Program-made: the position numbers and the translations under genes
Shown: one piece after another, positions 50,294 through 52,751 of the stretch
How positions within the stretch are numbered: the first letter of the stretch is position 1
Layout of the letters: each line of letters begins with the position of its first letter
DNA from: Gluconacetobacter takamatsuzukensis
GTDB lineage: Bacteria; Pseudomonadota; Alphaproteobacteria; Acetobacterales; Acetobacteraceae
Reading direction: 5' to 3'
Length of the DNA: 52,751 bases
NCBI RefSeq assembly: GCF_014174275.1
Contig: NZ_JABEQK010000017.1
Span: 1 to 52,751 of the forward strand
The notes under the pieces: generated by a model
What the model was told of the DNA's origin: nothing
Databases searched by the model: none
The model's input: only the letters and a program-made list of their open reading frames with translations

Positions 50294-51400
50294 ATGGCGC
50301 GACAGGAAGAGGATAAGTCCGTCATCCGGCGCATCATCCATGTCGACATGGATGCCTTCTACGCGTCGGTCGAACAGCGCGACGACCCGGCCCTGCGCGG
50401 CCGCCCGGTGGCCGTCGGCGGCAGCCGGCAGCGCGGCGTGGTCGCCGCCGCCAGTTACGAGGCCCGGCAATATGGCGTGCGCTCGGCCATGCCGTCGGTC
50501 ACGGCGCGCCGCAAATGTCCCGACCTGGTCTTCGTGCCGCCGCGCTTCGACGTCTATCGGGCGGTTTCGGCGGGCATCCACGCCATTTTTGCCCGCTATA
50601 CGGCGCTGATCCAGCCGCTGTCGCTCGACGAAGCCTATCTCGATGTCACCGTCTCGCTGGCCGCCCACGCCTCCGCCACCGCGATCGCCCAGGACATCCG
50701 GGCCGCGATCCGCGCCGAGACCGGGCTGACGGCATCGGCCGGCGTTTCCTACAACAAGTTCCTGGCCAAGCTGGCATCGGACTATCGCAAGCCCGACGGG
50801 CTGTATGTCATCACCCCGCGCATGGGTCCGCGCTTTGTCGAATCCCTGCCGGTCGAGCGGTTCCACGGCATCGGCCCCGCCACGGCGGCGCGCATGCACG
50901 CGCTGGGCATCCGCACGGGCCTGGACCTGCGCGGGTGGGACATGGAACGCCTGTCGCGCCATTTCGGCCGCGCCGCCGCCTTCTATCACGGCATCGCGCG
51001 CGGGCTGGACGACCGGCCGGTCGAACCCGACCGCAAGCGCAAATCCATCGGCGCCGAACGCACGCTGGAGCAGGATATCCATCATTGGGAACAGGCGCTG
51101 GCGGTGCTGGAACCGCTGGTCGACCGGGTGTGGGAGGCCAGCGGCAAGCGCGGGCTCGGCGGCCGGACGGTAACGGTCAAGGTCCGCTACGCCGATTTCC
51201 GGCATACCGGCCGGGCCCGCTCGCTCGCCGCCCCGCTGGCCTCTCGCGCCGCGTTGCACGAAATGGCGATGGGCCTGATGCGCCCGTTCTTCCCGCCCGA
51301 AATGGGCGTGCGCCTGCTGGGGGTCACGCTCTCCAACCTCGATGACGGCGGCACGCCAGCCGCCGGCACGCAATTCGCCCTGGCGCTGGACCCACCCTGA
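50294..51400 (+). CDS. dinB: DNA polymerase IV
   Basis: A Y-family translesion polymerase of 368 residues (EC 2.7.7.7). The catalytic motifs are HVDMDAFYASVEQRD (residues ~16-30), SYEARQYGVRSAMP (~56-69) and the SLDEAYLDVT carboxylates (~115-124), followed by SAGVSYNKFLAKLASDYRKP. The little-finger domain comes after IGPATAARMHALGI. Length and motifs match DinB rather than UmuC or ImuB. I see no clear LexA box in the short upstream gap. Confidence 0.95.
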   Translation: MARQEEDKSVIRRIIHVDMDAFYASVEQRDDPALRGRPVAVGGSRQRGVVAAASYEARQYGVRSAMPSVTARRKCPDLVFVPPRFDVYRAVSAGIHAIFARYTALIQPLSLDEAYLDVTVSLAAHASATAIAQDIRAAIRAETGLTASAGVSYNKFLAKLASDYRKPDGLYVITPRMGPRFVESLPVERFHGIGPATAARMHALGIRTGLDLRGWDMERLSRHFGRAAAFYHGIARGLDDRPVEPDRKRKSIGAERTLEQDIHHWEQALAVLEPLVDRVWEASGKRGLGGRTVTVKVRYADFRHTGRARSLAAPLASRAALHEMAMGLMRPFFPPEMGVRLLGVTLSNLDDGGTPAAGTQFALALDPP

Positions 51401-51502
51401 CGGCGACGCGGGGGGCGCTTGCCGAGGCGGCGAGGGCTGGCCCATAACATCATGGTTTCCGGCGCCGATATCCTGGCCGGACTCATCGCGGGATGGCATG
51501 AA

Positions 51503-52429
51503 ATGGCGTTGCTTGTCAGAACTTCATCCGACCGGGCAGCGGCCTGGCGCACGGCGCTGCATCGGGCGGCCCCCGACCTCGACATCCGGCTGTGGCCCGA
51601 ATGCGGCGACCCGGCCGAGATCACCGCGCTGCTGACTTGGAAGGCGCCGCCCGACCTGGCGCAGCGTTTTCCCAACCTGCGGGTCGTCTTCTCGGAAGGG
51701 GCGGGGGTGGACCAGTTCCTGTCGCTGGACCTGCCGGACCCGGTCAGCCTGGTGCGGATCGTCGATCCGGCACTGACCGGGATGATGGTGGAATACGGCA
51801 CCTGGGCGACCCTGGCGCTGCATCGGCAGATCCCGGCCTATCGCCGGGCACAGGCCGCGCACGAATGGGCACGCCTGCCGCATACGCTGGCCCGCGACCG
51901 GCGGATCGGCGTGCTGGGGCTGGGGGTGCTGGGCCGCGCCCTGCTGGAGCGCCTGCATCAGTTCGGGTTCGATTGCGCGGGCTGGAGCCGGGGCGCCCAT
52001 GCGCTCGATGGCGTCACATGCTTTGCCGGGGCCGAGGCACTCCAGCCCTTCCTGGCACGGACCGATATCCTGGTCTGCCTGCTGCCCCTGACGGACGAGA
52101 CACGAGGCATCCTCTGCACCGCCCATTTCAACGCCATGCCGCGCGGGGCAGGGCTGGTCAATTGCGGGCGCGGCGGCCACCTGGTGGAGCCCGACCTGCT
52201 CGATGCCCTGGCATCCGGCCAGTTGTCGCACGCGATCCTGGACGTGACGGCGCGGGAGCCCCTGCCGGCCGACCACCCGTTCTGGGACCATCCCGGCGTC
52301 ACCCTCACGCCCCATGTGGCCAGCGACACCACCCCGGCCAGCGCCGCCGCGCAGGTGATCGAGAACCTGCACCGGCTGCAAAGGGGCGAAACCCCGACCG
52401 GCCTGGTCGATCGCCGGCGCGGCTACTGA
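51503..52429 (+). CDS. ghrA: glyoxylate/hydroxypyruvate reductase A-like 2-hydroxyacid dehydrogenase
   Basis: An NAD(P)H-dependent reductase of glyoxylate or hydroxypyruvate, 308 residues. The nucleotide-binding loop is GVLGLGVLGRALLERL (~137-152). The catalytic Arg is in NCGRGGHLVEPDL, Glu in AREPLPADHPFWDHPGV and His in TLTPHVAS, as in the D-2-hydroxyacid dehydrogenase family. WSRG after the second strand suggests preference for NADPH. The start at 51503 fits the short GhrA N-terminus (MALLVRTSS); the frame is open from 51419 but without a convincing site. Assigned to the GhrA subgroup by overall pattern; another 2-hydroxyacid is possible. Confidence 0.85.
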   Translation: MALLVRTSSDRAAAWRTALHRAAPDLDIRLWPECGDPAEITALLTWKAPPDLAQRFPNLRVVFSEGAGVDQFLSLDLPDPVSLVRIVDPALTGMMVEYGTWATLALHRQIPAYRRAQAAHEWARLPHTLARDRRIGVLGLGVLGRALLERLHQFGFDCAGWSRGAHALDGVTCFAGAEALQPFLARTDILVCLLPLTDETRGILCTAHFNAMPRGAGLVNCGRGGHLVEPDLLDALASGQLSHAILDVTAREPLPADHPFWDHPGVTLTPHVASDTTPASAAAQVIENLHRLQRGETPTGLVDRRRGY

Positions 52430-52547
52430 AAAACGCTTTGAGCCCCGGGCCGGAACGTACGCCCTCTCTTCGGCCATATGTTTTCAGGCCGTTCTTGCGG
52501 AGCCTGACCGGAAATGTGGGCTGGTGAGCGAGAGCGGCCCGCAGGGG

Positions 52548-52576
52548 ATGCGCGCCGGATCGCCACCGGCGCGCAT
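52548..52576. terminator. bidirectional terminator between ghrA-like and manC
   Basis: ATGCGCGCCGG and CCGGCGCGCAT form an 11-bp perfect stem around a 7-base loop. It lies between two convergent genes, 7 bases beyond the manC stop, and can serve both. Confidence 0.75.
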
Positions 52577-52582
52577 TTACGG

Positions 52583-52751
52583 TCAGGCCCGGTTGTAGGT
52601 GTCCTCGAAGCGGACGATATCGTCCTCGCCCAGATAGGACCCGGTCTGGATCTCGATCAGCACCAGCGGGATGCGGCCCGGATTTTCCATCCGGTGGGTG
52701 CATTCCTGCGGCAGGTAGATGCTCTCGTTCTCATGGACGGTGATCTGCTCG
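52583..52751 (-). CDS. manC: C-terminal end of mannose-1-phosphate guanylyltransferase/mannose-6-phosphate isomerase (partial)
   Basis: Only the last 55 residues are in the window; the gene continues beyond the right edge. The translated piece ([20 protein letters not shown], then [19 protein letters not shown], then [10 protein letters not shown]) is the cupin-type phosphomannose isomerase module that ends ManC/XanB/AlgA proteins, with the conserved His of CTHR and the [11 protein letters not shown] signature. These enzymes make GDP-mannose for exopolysaccharide, acetan-like polymers or lipopolysaccharide. Confidence 0.9.
   Translation of the reverse strand, partial: EQITVHENESIYLPQECTHRMENPGRIPLVLIEIQTGSYLGEDDIVRFEDTYNRA

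Noticed and set aside
1-52751. CRISPR array or prophage
   Set aside because: No regularly spaced repeats with unique spacers, and no phage structural, integrase or terminase gene was seen.

Overview
The window looks like the chromosome of an acetic acid bacterium (Acetobacteraceae, Gluconacetobacter/Komagataeibacter-like). The basis is the high GC content, the prpBCD cluster with a divergent ScfR-type regulator, several TonB receptors, and the compact G+C-rich palindromes between genes. This placement is inference; no rRNA or marker gene confirms it.

Bases 1-9043 form an accessory block. It holds a small ORF, a broken gene relic, an AT-rich orphan gene (1431-2108), and a two-gene Gabija-type anti-phage system: GajA, an OLD-family ATPase/TOPRIM nuclease, and GajB, a UvrD-like helicase, joined by an ATGA overlap. 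A cupin / AraC regulator / SDR oxidoreductase group follows. Imperfect 21-base repeats occur both left of Gabija and inside the cupin-AraC gap, which suggests one imported segment.

From 9.2 to 24.6 kb are a TonB receptor and an aquaporin-like channel with a striking His-rich N-terminus. Next comes the methylcitrate operon prpD-prpC-prpB (minus strand), transcribed away from its probable regulator. After that come a GNAT acetyltransferase, panB, a phosphonate module (LysR, PhnX, FAD oxidoreductase, with no PhnW transaminase) and an acyltransferase.

From 24.6 to 33 kb are two divergent TonB receptors with a good Fur-box match between them, a run of four small minus-strand genes of mostly unknown function, a decayed higBA toxin-antitoxin pair, tRNA-Arg(CCG) and a lipoprotein alpha/beta hydrolase.

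From 33.1 to 42.7 kb lies a dense plus-strand run: zinc-finger protein, polA, an atypical SCO protein, and a complete dipeptide/oligopeptide ABC transporter in the order substrate-binding protein, DppC-like, DppB-like, DppD-like, DppF-like. Most junctions overlap or abut.

From 42.7 to 52.75 kb are a membrane-anchored LytTR regulator converging on dppF, a secreted esterase-like protein, a TetR regulator divergent from a small membrane protein with a long shared palindrome between them, a propeller-GGDEF diguanylate cyclase, a hydrolase, a 39-residue Cys-containing membrane miniprotein behind a structured leader, dinB, a ghrA-like reductase, and the C-terminal end of a ManC-type GDP-mannose enzyme cut by the window edge.
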